Assembly: GCA_018287875.1 (NCBI GenBank)
Contig: JAGVVL010000002.1
Coordinates: forward strand, 7,068,001-7,132,000
Direction: 5' to 3'
Source of the DNA: Nigrospora sphaerica
Taxonomy: Eukaryota > Ascomycota > Sordariomycetes > Amphisphaeriales > Apiosporaceae
Length of the DNA stretch: 64,000 bases
This document shows, piece after piece, positions 31,970-44,440 of this stretch. Under the pieces are notes generated by a model. The model was not told where the DNA came from, did not search any database, and saw nothing but the letters and a program-made list of their open reading frames with translations. The translations under genes and the position numbers were made by a program. Within the stretch, counting starts at the first letter, position 1, and the number at the start of each line of letters is the position of its first letter.

Positions 31970-32968
31970 TCACCTGCATTCGGGGCTCTGGGCAGTCGCC
32001 TGGGGCTTGAAGTAGTCGTGGAGCCGGCGCAGACTACGGTTCGAGGGGCGTTTGCCGACTTGTTTGGGGGGCCCGGGAGGAGGCTCCCGCTTCTCCTGTC
32101 GGTCGGCATGTGGACGGTAGCTGAAGATGCTGTTCCGCTTCCCTCCCGCATGGCTCGCGCCGAGATCCAGGCGGTTCGGGAAAACAACATCGCGACCTCG
32201 CAAGGATCGCTCCGAGATGGTACGCCACAGCTCCTCGCGGTGCTGACGATCCTCTTCCACCGCCTTCTGGATGAATTTCTCGTAGTCGGAAAGCTCAGGG
32301 GGGGCTTCAAAGGGGTCGGAAGCGAGCTTGTACGAGTGGCGGGTGCCGTGGCGCTTTGCAGGTACCGCCGTCGGGGGCGGCAGAGGCGCGATGCGACACG
32401 CCGTCTCGTCGTCGTCGCGTCGGGCTACTGTCGGGGACGTGTCCGTCTGGGCCCCGTCCGGCCTGCTTGATCGGTCCCGGGGCGGCAAGGTGGCAAGCAA
32501 CAGGCCGGGGCTCGTGCCAGGGCGGTCGGTCGGCGGGGAGTCCCACACGATTCTCGGCCAGTCCTCGTCGAACGAGTGGAAGCGCGTACTCCCGTCCCTC
32601 GAGTAGGCAGTCCGGTTGAAGTCGCATGCCGCGTGCCGCGGGACGTAGGCTTCCAAGGTCCTCACCCTCGGTGGTGCAACCTCGCTTTCGGAGCGCAGGT
32701 CGGGTTTGGATCGGAGACGACGAAAGCTCGGCTTGGCAGGCGCGTGGCGGGTGGTCTCGCCTTGGCCGTGGCGACGCGGCGGTGCAACATCTGCTTCGGG
32801 CAGTGCCTCGAACGAGGGGGTGGCGTGAGATGGAGATCTAAGGTTCGTCTTGCTGACCGCCCGGTGCAAAATGCGCTTGAGGAGGCCCGGCTGTGGCTCG
32901 GGCGACGCAACGGTCTCGGACTTGGTGGGCTCTTTGGGCAGCTTGACGCCGAGTCGCAAGGTCGGCAT
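31970..32968 (-). CDS. Hypothetical basic, largely disordered protein, 332 aa
   Basis: A single open frame from ATG 32968 (MPTLRLGVKLPKEPTK). The product is rich in Arg, Pro, Ser and Asp with low-complexity linkers. Segments that look constrained are RILHRAVSKTNLRSPSHA near residue 31, FHSFDEDWPRIVWDSPP near 130, LSDYEKFIQKAVEEDRQHRE near 223 (a likely helix), NSIFSYRP near 280, and a basic SNRSLRRLHDYFKP end. No signal peptide, membrane segment or catalytic motif is seen. The helix plus short linear motifs suggest a protein-interaction role, which is inference only. I recognise no family. Several opposite-strand ORFs overlap it and are treated as shadows. Confidence 0.62.
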   Translation of the reverse strand: MPTLRLGVKLPKEPTKSETVASPEPQPGLLKRILHRAVSKTNLRSPSHATPSFEALPEADVAPPRRHGQGETTRHAPAKPSFRRLRSKPDLRSESEVAPPRVRTLEAYVPRHAACDFNRTAYSRDGSTRFHSFDEDWPRIVWDSPPTDRPGTSPGLLLATLPPRDRSSRPDGAQTDTSPTVARRDDDETACRIAPLPPPTAVPAKRHGTRHSYKLASDPFEAPPELSDYEKFIQKAVEEDRQHREELWRTISERSLRGRDVVFPNRLDLGASHAGGKRNSIFSYRPHADRQEKREPPPGPPKQVGKRPSNRSLRRLHDYFKPQATAQSPECR

Positions 32969-34621
32969 CGTGTGCGAGTAGGTGCTTCAAAGTAGGGCGG
33001 TGGCTTCTACGAATCCGCTTCAGGTTGTTTCAAGCGTAGCCGGGACCGGATTTGTCCTGGCAGGTTAGAAGTTGATCCGGACGACGAGGGCACGAGGCGA
33101 AAAAGGCCCATGATCCGGACCATGGAGGGGGGTGGCCGAGAAGCAAGGGAGTGCCATCGAGCCGTCGAGGCAACAAAGTGATAAGCCTATCCGACCGAGA
33201 CGGCATCCATACATCCATTTGTAGATGATCCATCCATGATAGATGCACGTATGAAAGTGGCGCCGGTCGAGAGCATGTGGCTTGGCGGTTCATTGGCTCG
33301 CCCATGCCATGACCATGATGCAAGCCGGAATGCGAAAGAGGAGACGAGTCAGTCCGGTTGGCCATGATCGCTTTGCTTGTTTGCTTTACTTTGGCCGCAG
33401 GAATGGCGCTTCACGTCAGCTCAGCCTTGGCCCGTTCCGGCCTTGCAGTTCGGCAGTGCAGTTTCGCAGGCCCGCGGCTTGTTCCACACACACGATATCG
33501 GGGCACTTGTAGCCGTCCCGGCAAGAGCTCGACGGGCAAGCAGCCAAGGCACCAACTAGCAAGAGGCCAATAAGATGCTGACCGACAAGCTGACCAGACT
33601 CGGGGGAATCGGTGTTTATTTTCACCAATGCCTGCGACCACGCCGCCGTGCCTAGAAAAAACCGTCCTTCGAACTGGATACCGGGGCCGGTTTTGCCCTT
33701 CTTAAGAGCGCGGCACGCGAGGTCCCAATTCGTTGTAATGTCTTTGGCCCTTGCTCTTCCCCAAATCTACGGGCCCTGCGCGCACATCGGCAAGTTGCTT
33801 CTGCCCGGCGAAACGTCCGGCTATTGTAATTTAGCTGCCGTGCCAGGTAGTACTTCGGCTTTCGAGACGAGACAATGCTTTCTTTGCCTTCAGCCGCAAT
33901 CCAAATGCTCGCGCTGTTGGTGTTGTTGCGCTCTGGCTTGCGAAGCGAAACCTTGTCCTTCCTATGTACAGCGCAGATGCCGTGCCTAACCGATGCCGTC
34001 CTGGCCCCGGCCGACAGGCCTTCTATTTGGAGGGGGAGTGTGTGGATGGTGCGGCCTTATGTCAAGGAGTCCGAGGCGTCTAAGCCATAAAAACTCCGAT
34101 ACGGCCAACGCCTGAGCTCGTACTTATATGGGCTTGGGGCAACGACCGACCTGAATGTGCGCGCTCGTCTCTGATTCTCCCAATCTCCTACATAAGATTC
34201 TCGCAGCAACCGACAGTCCCGGGTCAAAGGACGCGACCCCACAACATCGTACCAACGCCTCACCCGGTATCGGGCTGGATATATGCGTACGTAGGGCTAA
34301 GCATAGCATTCTGTTGCAAGGACGACCAAGTAGGCAGGCCACTCACTATCCAAACTGACCGTGGCGCTAATCGGAGAATATATTACGCGCACATACTTTG
34401 TATATGTGCATGTGTTGTTGGGTAAGTACCTACTCAGTCGGGTATCTCATTCCATGTGCATTCGTGTGTCATTACTCATATTCTCAAGCCCCTCACCAGC
34501 GCCCTCCCATAAGTCCAATAGCCCCTCGGCAGTTTGGGATGTGGCCAAGCCCAAATAAAATAAGGCCTTGGGGGTCAGTTGCCGTCGGTACAGGGCACCG
34601 CTCTCGCTCTTACATGGATCT
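32969..34621. other. Intergenic; one possible small Cys-rich ORF
   Basis: About 1.65 kb. The only item worth noting is an ORF with ATG 33738 and stop 33987-33989 (83 aa, 12 Cys); see findings. Otherwise nothing recognised. Confidence 0.45.
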
Positions 34622-36226
34622 CTAGACTACACACTTCCAGCTGCCGGGGTCCTTGACGTCGCCTCCTTGGAACACATTGCGGAGAGGGTATTTGCAGTGC
34701 GCTCTCTTGTAGTCGACCCCGAGGGATTGGGTGCCGTTGACGTAGGCGGTGCCGATGATGGACTCGGGCGCGACGCCCTCCTCCACCCAACGAACCATGG
34801 CCATGAGGACGTTCTCGGACGGATCCAGGCTGGCCACGCTCGGGGCTTGCTGGCCGATAAAGGTCGCGCCGGGCCCGCCGCCGCAGTGGCCAAGTCCGCT
34901 GATGCGGAAATAGCGGTAGAACTCGTCGAGCTCCGCACTTGGCTTGCCCATGGTGCGAGCGACGTGGTCGTAGTAACGGTTTGAGTTGAGCGACGTGATC
35001 AGGAAATCTTGGCCTCCGTGGTAGTGGAGGATCTTGCTTCCGCGGGAGGAGAACTTGGAAAGATCGCCGGACCACGTCTCGACCGACCCGGGGTTCTTCT
35101 CATAGGCATATGCCATCTGCTCCGGGCTGAGGTACGACGTGTCGAAGTTGGCGTCATTGTAGACGGCGTACTTGAACCACTCCTCCGAGTACACGAATGG
35201 CGCCCTCGCATAGAAGTTTTGAAGCATAGCGAGAACGCCGGCGCCGGGTTGTACGCGAGGATAAACAAAAGCGCCGCCGACACCGTGGAGATCGACGAGG
35301 AGCGACCGAACCGTCTCGGCCTGTTTCGACGTAATGCAGGCCGAGTTGTTGGTGCTGTTGGTGCCGCTGGGACACAGAAGCGTTTCGGGCCGGAACTGAC
35401 ACAGGGACGGGTCTTCCAGGATGCCATCGGCCGCACCATCCAGCAGGTCGCACTGGTCCAGAATGGCTTGGTCCAGGGCGGCCAGAGCCGCGCTGGGGAA
35501 GCCGTCGGCACCGGCGGCGGCAAAGATGGAGTAGAAATGGCCGGACCAGGAAGAGAGGTTGTTGAAGGAGAAGGCGGGGGCACCAGCCACGACTCCGTCA
35601 AAGTTGTCGGGGAAGTCCTGTGCCATCTTCCAACCCTGTCGTCCGCCAGTGCTGCAGCCCAGGTAGTATGACTTGTCGTGGGGCTTGCCGTAGAAGGCCT
35701 CCGTCACTTGCTTGCCCACAACGACCGACGTGTGAAGAGCCCGCCAGGCAAAGTCGACCACCACGTCCTCGTTGTTCAAGAACCTCGTACCGTTCTGGCC
35801 GCTATGGCCGTTGTCGGAGCCCGTGGTGGCGAAGCCGAGCGAAGTGCCGTATCCCATCGACTCGTAATCGATGCAACCACCAACACCTCCGTTTCCTGTG
35901 GCCAGAAACCGGCCAGTCCAGTTGAGCGGCAGCCATGCCTCCATCAGCGTGCTGGAACGGGTCGACGTGGCCAGGGTGATACCGACCCGGCACACATCGG
36001 CCGGAGACACGGTGAAGGGAGCCCCGCACGAGACGTCCAGACCCGGCAGGCTGACGTTGGTACCGGCCTTGACGAACTCGACGCTGGTGACGGTGGCATT
36101 GTCAATGTCGAGCTGCTGGGCCAGGTCGGCGCACGCCTTCCTGAATTCGGTGTTGCATGCAGCGCCAGGCGCCGCGCCGAACAGGACGGCGACACCGATG
36201 GCGAGCAGAGAACTGGCTCCTAACAT
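34622..36226 (-). CDS. Tannase/feruloyl esterase family, secreted (FaeB-like)
   Basis: A single exon of 534 aa. Residues 1-23 are a signal peptide ending GAACN. The tannase-family marks are all visible: VGITLATSTRSSTLMEAWLPLNWTGRFLA-type early strands, GNGGVGGCIDY, the nucleophile in GCSTGGRQG at about residue 190, HYHGGQDFLI (acid residue region) at about 395, and GLGHCGGGPGA with the catalytic histidine near 447. Paired cysteines around the active site are present, including the CS and HC cysteines that form the family's disulfide. Many NxT/S sites suggest glycosylation. The enzyme hydrolyses feruloyl or other phenolic esters of plant cell-wall polysaccharides, or tannins. It points to a plant-litter or plant-associated life style. 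A TATA box lies about 75 bases upstream. Confidence 0.94.
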   Translation of the reverse strand: MLGASSLLAIGVAVLFGAAPGAACNTEFRKACADLAQQLDIDNATVTSVEFVKAGTNVSLPGLDVSCGAPFTVSPADVCRVGITLATSTRSSTLMEAWLPLNWTGRFLATGNGGVGGCIDYESMGYGTSLGFATTGSDNGHSGQNGTRFLNNEDVVVDFAWRALHTSVVVGKQVTEAFYGKPHDKSYYLGCSTGGRQGWKMAQDFPDNFDGVVAGAPAFSFNNLSSWSGHFYSIFAAAGADGFPSAALAALDQAILDQCDLLDGAADGILEDPSLCQFRPETLLCPSGTNSTNNSACITSKQAETVRSLLVDLHGVGGAFVYPRVQPGAGVLAMLQNFYARAPFVYSEEWFKYAVYNDANFDTSYLSPEQMAYAYEKNPGSVETWSGDLSKFSSRGSKILHYHGGQDFLITSLNSNRYYDHVARTMGKPSAELDEFYRYFRISGLGHCGGGPGATFIGQQAPSVASLDPSENVLMAMVRWVEEGVAPESIIGTAYVNGTQSLGVDYKRAHCKYPLRNVFQGGDVKDPGSWKCVV

Positions 36227-37367
36227 GATCGCGCTTAACCGGTGGATGAGCTGATCGTTAGGCTTCCTGGGATCGTGTCGTTGGGGCGCGGCATGGCCCT
36301 TTTATAACCGCCATCGGGGCATACGATGCACGGTAACTGTGGTTCACAGCCGGCCTGGCCTGCCTCTTCGGTCCATGCATGGCTGAGTGGTGGGCGGCAA
36401 GGCAGCAGGTGTCCCCCCCTTGCCTGGGGCTCCCGCGTCCTCGGTGACCGTCGGCATGGCTGACAGGGGTTGTTCCTTAACCCGAGGTGAAAAGTTGACC
36501 GGTAAATCGACGGGCGGGGGTTCCGTCTGGAGTCCAGCGGGGCGGAGACGGCAGAATTGGAGATCGGGCAACAAATCACGCACCAGAGAATCCGGCCTTG
36601 TCGTCTCCGAGCTAGTGCCTTGGAATCCCGTTGCGTTGGCAGCTTTGCTTGCCTCTCCCAGCCACGACCGGCAAGGTATAATACCGGAATCGGGGTGGAG
36701 CGGCCAATAGTGCTACTTTGGGTTTCCCCGCACTGCTCATCGGCGGTCCACTGAGCCCCAATGCAGCTTAACCATCTACGAAGTATGATTGGGATCGCGA
36801 CGTCGTACGGCTCCATCCCCATGATGCTACCCCAAGGTCGCCCCCCCCCAGCCGTTGCGTAGCATTCGGCTCTCCGCATGAGTGGTCAAGGCCAAGCCGA
36901 CCCCGAGAAATAAAAGCCGCTTCTCCGTCTCTGGTGATACCCCCTGAGCCATCCGTGGTCTAGGTCGATGGCGTCGTACGGCTAGCGGGGGAGCGGGACT
37001 GTAGTTTTCATAACCCAGTTCACATAACCGCGAGGGGCCTGGCTTAACTGTCAGCGCGGTGTCCCTTAACCCCTGAATTTGGAGGCATAGCGTGGCTTCT
37101 CTATTCAGCTTGGGGGGCTGATAAGGGCAAGCTTATGAGATCGATTGGTCATTGCTGAGAATGGGCACCCTTCGCTCCACAAGCCCCTATTCGGTGCCCG
37201 GCCGGGTGCAAGCGAAATAAGCTGGCCTTTCTATCTACAATTTGGTACCTATGGACCGTCGGCGAAGATCACATGGGCTCTCGGCGTGTCGACAAGAGTG
37301 CAACACTGCGCGAGTCGGACACCCTTCAGCCGCATCAGTCTCAATATGCCGTACTGGGGACTGTAAA
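36227..37367. other. Intergenic, promoter of the esterase gene
   Basis: Apart from the TATA box, no gene is supported. A 214-aa ORF on the minus strand covers 36235-36879 but has no protein-like pattern. Confidence 0.5.
36299..36306 (-). promoter_or_regulatory. TATA box of the feruloyl esterase gene
   Basis: TATAAAAG on the minus strand, about 75 bases upstream of the ATG, a usual distance for regulated fungal secreted-enzyme genes. Confidence 0.55.
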
Positions 37368-39348
<1,981 letters not shown>

Positions 39349-40754
39349 GGTGATCGGTGTCTTGGTGTCGTTTGTGTGGGGGGCAGAAAAGACCAAGAGC
39401 ACCGCGAACAACGACAGCAGGTTTTGCACTGATACGATCGAATAAATAAGGAGGGGACGCGGAGGCTTGCGCCGGGGGGGAGAATGATGATGATGATGAG
39501 GGAAGTCGCGTGACCGGCCGCCTTCCAAGCTCGCTAAGATATACACGGCACCAGCCGCAAGATAGCGGCGCCGGTTTTTCTCGGGTTGCACCCGATCTCC
39601 AGTCGGATGGGAGGTTAGGGTAGGTAGTCAGGGGGACGGCTAGCAGAACGACGTGTTCTAAATGCCGTCGGGCGATCTGAGCGGCTTGCTGTCAGGTTGT
39701 ATACGTGGACAGGACGTTCCAAAGGGCGGACGGATATGGGATGGGGCGGATGGGCTTTGCTCTCTCACTTGCGCATGCGCCGCACCCAAGATTCTGATTC
39801 ACCAGCAGGTCCTGTCGTCTGACGAATATCAGCCGCTTGTGGAATGCACAATTCGGGCAGGTCAAGAATCATGTACACTCGTCCGTTGTCTTTTGGGGCT
39901 TTGATTGGCCTAAGCTCCCCCTGAAGCTTGGGCTCAACGGTGGGCTACGATCAGCAGACGGGCGGCAGTGGCAGCTGGACTGAACACCCTATCTTTGGGG
40001 GCTCCATGGGAGGAACTAGGTATGTACATACCTGTCACACACTACTGTGCCTACAGAGCTCACCACTGTGCCCGCAAGCCAGCGAGGTCACTGCACTCAC
40101 TCACCGATGGCCCGGCCCCTAATCTGCATGCCTTGGGGCCTACCTAGGTAAATCTATAGAGACCTGGACGGACTGGGTCAGATCCAGCTTGCCTCAAAGG
40201 GGGCGCGTCTCGCTGCGGACGACGGATTCTGCGCCTCAGAAAGCATGTACCAACATACATGTTGTACGGAGTACCTGGCAAATGGGCAGAGCGGATGGAG
40301 CCGACCATACATCCAAACCTCCCGCCAGCTGGAAGGGAAGTTGATCCTGGAGCCTGCCCGCCCAGGGCTGCCCCACCGCAAGAGAGAAAACTGCCGCCAA
40401 TAGGTCCTCCGTCGTCAGCCGCCAGCCTTTCCGACTTCACTTCTACATCTTCTTTTTTTCCCCATTCCCACCGTTAAATCTTCTTTCCTCCCTCTCTTCC
40501 TCCCTCTCTTCCTCCTCTCGACATATCTTCATCGCGGCTTTTCGGCTGGAAGGAAATGACGTGACAGCAACGCGCCCTGGGCAGAAGCACTAGTGCATTT
40601 CTGCTTGTCGGACCATTGCATACCAGACACCCATTGTCCTCGTCTTTCCTCTCACGCTACCGCTCCAGGCTTCGTGCTCGCGGTCACACACGACACGACG
40701 TGCCTCGCCATCAGAGACTTTATTCGCGACCTGAAGCACCTCCCGGACGCAACA
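39349..40754. promoter_or_regulatory. Divergent promoter region, urk1 and gid8
   Basis: 1.4 kb between divergent genes. Before gid8 there is a long CT-rich tract (about 40440-40530, repeated CCTCTCTTCCTC-like text), a common fungal promoter and start-site feature. A CATCAT/ATG-type trinucleotide run (ATGATGATGATGATG) is near 39484-39498 on the urk1 side. No gene seen. Confidence 0.45.
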
Positions 40755-41905
40755 ATGACTTCGTCCGCGTCGACCGCTACGCCGATGAAGCATGACTTCT
40801 CGCGGCAGGTCGACGAGGTGCGCGTGCCTAAGAGGTATGTCACGGCAAGCTTGCTCCTCACTCCTACCCCCGCCCACGCGCGCGTCTCCCGGCTTTTCAT
40901 GATGCAATTTCAATCAATGGGAATCTCTCTGAGCAACCAATGCGGAGAAACGATTTTATACTTCTTCTTTTCTGATCCAAGCCTTCCCTCATCCTCTCGT
41001 CAAGCACCCACAACATCGTCTGACGCCGCGACTAACGAGGCTTCCAGTGATATTAATGAACTCATTCTCGACTACCTAACTATGGCTGGCTATCCCAACG
41101 CTGCTGCCAGGTTCTCCGCCGAGGCCAACTTGCGACCCCAACAGGACAACCCGTCCATCGTAGCGAGGCTCCAGATCCAACGGTCAATACAACAGGGTGA
41201 TATTGAAACAGCAATAGATGCGTTGAATGAGCTAGACCCAGAGGTATGTTCATGGCGCTTAGGCTTTCCTTCCTCTTTCCTCGCCCAGTTGCTATGATTA
41301 GAAACACGTTTTTACATGCACCACTCTTATGACCCTCGGGTCTATGGTGAGAAACAACCACCTTTATATGAGCACTTCCCCCACCACCAGCTTGCCCTTC
41401 TGCTTTTGGCTCGGCCCAACCCTGGCTAACCAAGGGCCAGATATTAGACAAGGATCCGCCCCTACACTTTGCACTCCTCCGACTGCAACTGGTGGAAATC
41501 ATCCGGGCCTGCACGGAGAAGCCTGACGGGGATTTGGGCCCCGCCCTCGAGTTTGCAACTGAGAAGCTTGGTCCCAGAGCACCTACCAACCCCCAGTTCC
41601 TGGAGGATTTGGAGAAGACCATGACACTCCTAGTCTTTTCTCATGATCCAAAGACCCTTGACCCATCGCTGGCAGCCCTGCTGAAGGCAGAGCTGCGTAG
41701 AGACGTGGCCGATCAGGTCAACAAGGCTATTGTGGGGCGCCAACTGAACCGAAGAGATGCAGCAATCCGTCACCTCGTGCAGATGCGCGCCTGGGCCGAG
41801 AACACTGTTCGCAAGGACTCAAAGTACGGCCTACCTTCACGTATCGACTTGGGTCTGAACGGTGAGGAGGTCGACGGGAATGGGCAAGATGTCGTCATGA
41901 CTTAG
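40755..41905 (+). CDS. gid8: GID/CTLH E3 ligase complex subunit Gid8
   Basis: Exons 40755-40834, 41048-41243 and 41441-41905 (introns 213 and 197 nt) give 246 aa, the usual Gid8 size. A LisH motif covers about 27-60 (INELILDYLTMAGYPNAAARF), followed by the CTLH motif (RLQIQRSIQQGDIETAIDAL) at about 72-125 and the CRA helices to about 215. The first splice joins VPK to SDINELI. Gid8 links subunits of the glucose-induced-degradation E3 ubiquitin ligase, which removes gluconeogenic enzymes when sugar returns. It works in cytosol and nucleus as a scaffold with no catalysis of its own. ATG 40755 has a good context (CAACAATGA); the open frame runs further upstream but without family sequence. Confidence 0.93.
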
Positions 41906-42584
41906 GTCTGCCTGTACCCGGAAAATGGGTAATAATGATTTGATGGCCTCTCGGTGCAAGGCGTTCCGGACTGCCAATAACTGTAGGTCAGACGGCTGTA
42001 TTAAATTTCTATGGTAAGGGTTGGGACAGTTTGGCGTTCAGGGCTCCAAGTGAGTGCGCTGGTAACTCGTTGGTTTCGTGGACTGAATGCGAATTCGAGT
42101 GGAGGGGGACACCGAATACAAACTATGCGTACATCCATTCAATCAAGATTGTTGCCTCGTACGTTTGCATACTGACTGTTGTGACGATGTTTGTAAGTAC
42201 AATGGGTAAGTCGTTACGCTGGGTTTTCCGGGTGGCTTAGGTTTTTACCTCTCATATGATGCCTGTATTTCAACGCCAACGTTCTGGAGCCAAACAAATC
42301 TACGAGTCGTTAGGATCTCAGCTGCGTCTCGGCCGGTGTATGAATGGATGTTATGTAGTGGCAAGCTCACGGTCTTGCGGCCATGGTTTTCCAGCACATC
42401 ATCCCTGAAATGACCGCAAATCGATCATTACTTGTTCATGGGCCCCGAGTCAAGACCTTTGGCTTCTATATACATTCAGCTGCCGCTAGACTTGACGGGC
42501 CAGTATTCACTGCACCACACTGGCAACGTCAGGTTTTCCTGCAACAAACGCCTTTGAGCGCTTTTTGGAACCCTCAACCGGCTA
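41906..42584. other. Convergent spacer
   Basis: About 680 bases between the 3' ends of gid8 and the complex I gene. Nothing recognised. Confidence 0.5.
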
Positions 42585-43321
42585 TTACTTGGTCCGGATG
42601 TGCTTCAGCTTCCCAGGAGAGTACAAAAAGTTGTTGGCGTAGGCCTTGGGGGTGAACTTGCGCTCCTGGGGCTCCTGTACGAAGTACTCGTAACCCTGCT
42701 TCTCGGCGAAAGCAATAGCGTCCTCCTTGGACTTGAAATTGATGTGCGTTCCCTGCATGAAATCGGCAGAAGACTGCCAGCCCATCAATGGGTTCTCCCA
42801 TCGGTGGCCCTTGCCCAGAACATCCCAGTCCATTCGCCAGTGATGGGAGCCCCAAGTTCCAGACTGTGTAGCGGGCTTGCTCGGCTGGTAAATGCTGCAA
42901 TCCTGGCGTTAGACAGCCGTGATGGAATCTCTCGCCATGGGAGCGGACCTACCGGACGGTTCGAGCCTGCAGCTCCATGGGCGCGCCGGACAAGACGGCG
43001 GCCGGCAGCACATCGACGTCCTCGCTGCCATCCTGGACCTTCTTGGGGACCGGGGTGTACGTCCTGCAATGCTCATCAGCCCCGTGGTTGTAGCCGCCAA
43101 GCTCGCCCCGTCTCTACGTACGATGTCGCCTTGTCAATGTGGGCTACGTAGTCGGGTGCGTTGGCCGACCGCACGGCCGGGGTCACACCCGTGGCGGACG
43201 CCGGCATGGTCAGGCTCTGGCTCGGGCTGTCGGACTTGAAGCGGCGCTGGGGAGCGGCGGTAAACGCCGGGCGGGCGGTGCGCAGCAGTTTCGCTGCGGA
43301 GGCGGTTCGGAGGGACGCCAT
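42585..43321 (-). CDS. NDUFS4: Mitochondrial complex I subunit NDUFS4 (21 kDa type)
   Basis: Exons 43321-43122, 43063-42953 and 42894-42585 (both introns 58 nt) give 206 aa. Residues 1-28 are an Arg/Ala/Ser-rich mitochondrial presequence with no acidic residue ([20 protein letters not shown], then QRRFKS). The conserved ETC complex I domain follows: [38 protein letters not shown], and [25 protein letters not shown] in sequence, ending in the lysine-rich tail. The subunit sits in the N-module/Q-module junction of NADH:ubiquinone oxidoreductase and helps assembly and stability. It is head to head with the ATP synthase subunit f gene, 395 bases apart. An in-frame ATG at 43381 is disfavoured since it would hide the presequence. 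Confidence 0.95.
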
Positions 43322-43716
43322 GGTGGACTGCGCAAACCGGGCGTCGATGAGCAATTGGATGTCGGGGATGTTCGCGCTCACGTCGAGAAGGCAGGCGAGC
43401 TGCTTTGGATGAGGTCAATCCGAGCTTAGGGGAGTGGGTGGACGATGGCGGACTGTGACGGGCCGGCCGACAGTTGGTGCTGTTCCGCAGCACTTACCAA
43501 TTAGCCGCATCGGCGCTAAGCGGAGCCCGGCGGGAGCAGCTTGGTTTGGTTACATGCGATCTTTTCGTGCTTTGGCGGGACTCTCGAACTTCGAGCTTCA
43601 ATCCACCTCATCAAACCAACTCCGACGCCTTGTGACAGCCACTTGACTGCGTCTTGCCCGGACCAATTGTTTCCTGCATTCACGAAGGAACTCGCGCTCC
43701 CCGCACAACCGCCAAG
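43322..43716. promoter_or_regulatory. Bidirectional promoter with CCAAT boxes for two respiratory-chain genes
   Basis: 395 bases between the start codons of NDUFS4 (minus) and subunit f (plus). CCAAT occurs at 43497-43501 and at 43663-43667, the second 50 bases before the subunit f start. CCAAT is the binding site of the Hap2/3/5 (AnCF) complex, which controls respiratory genes in fungi. Shared control is inferred from the arrangement. Confidence 0.5.
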
Positions 43717-44440
43717 ATGAGCTTCGTTTCCCGCCGGGCGCTGTCCACCCTCATCCCCCCCAAGGTGCGTATCGGGTCCGTCAACGGACCTTGTGCTTGC
43801 TGCTGACGTTGCTCCTCCAGATCGCTTCGCCGAGTGTACGTCCTGTCCCCGCTGCCCCCCGAAGAAGGAGCCGAACGCATTCCTGTCCCCGGTCGCTCTG
43901 CCCAAGAGAGCGCCCGTCGCCCATCGCCGGTTGAGTCTGCGCTTTGCGCTTGCGACCAAAACAGCCGAGCTCTGGCCGCATCCGAACACTGCCCGATTGT
44001 TGGCTGTTGACTGATTGCGAATGGAACCTATAGGCCATCGGTGCCGCCCCCGATGCCGTCCGCATGAAGCGTGTCGTCAATTTCTACGAGAAGCTTCCCC
44101 GGGGCTCCGCCCCCAAGGTCGAGTCCAAGGGCTTCATCGGTCGCTATCAGGACAAGCACTTCGGTGGCGAGAACGCCTCCGCTAAGCGTACGTGATACGA
44201 ACCATTCTGTGCTCACAGGGCCCCAGGCGCAAGAGCCGTTTCGCAGGGGGTCTTGAAATGCGACTGTGCGGCCGATCAGGTGCTAACTCATATCATGTAG
44301 CCATCATCCACGCCATCGGTCTCATTTTGGTCATTGGCTACCCCATGACTTACTACTTCCACCTGCGTACGCGCCCTACTCACTTTCACAGCACTGGCGG
44401 CTAACGAGTTGCAGGTCACCACAAGAACAACGCCCACTAA
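43717..44440 (+). CDS. atp17: Mitochondrial F1Fo-ATP synthase subunit f
   Basis: Five exons (43717-43764, 43821-43835, 44034-44187, 44301-44366, 44415-44440) give 102 aa, the normal size. The start MSFVSRRALSTLIPPK is the mitochondrial presequence; exon 2 has only 15 nt (IASPS). The mature part reads AVRMKRVVNFYEKLPRG, then FIGRYQDKHFGGENASAKP, and one membrane helix near the end (IIHAIGLILVIGYPMTYYF) with the tail HLRHHKNNAH. Subunit f lies in the Fo stator at the dimer interface of ATP synthase in the inner membrane. Every join keeps frame. Four introns in a 102-residue gene and a micro-exon make it likely to be missed or mis-modelled. Confidence 0.95.

Noticed and set aside
36235..36879. 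214-aa minus-strand ORF upstream of the feruloyl esterase
   Set aside because: No hydrophobic pattern or motif, and it covers the esterase TATA box.
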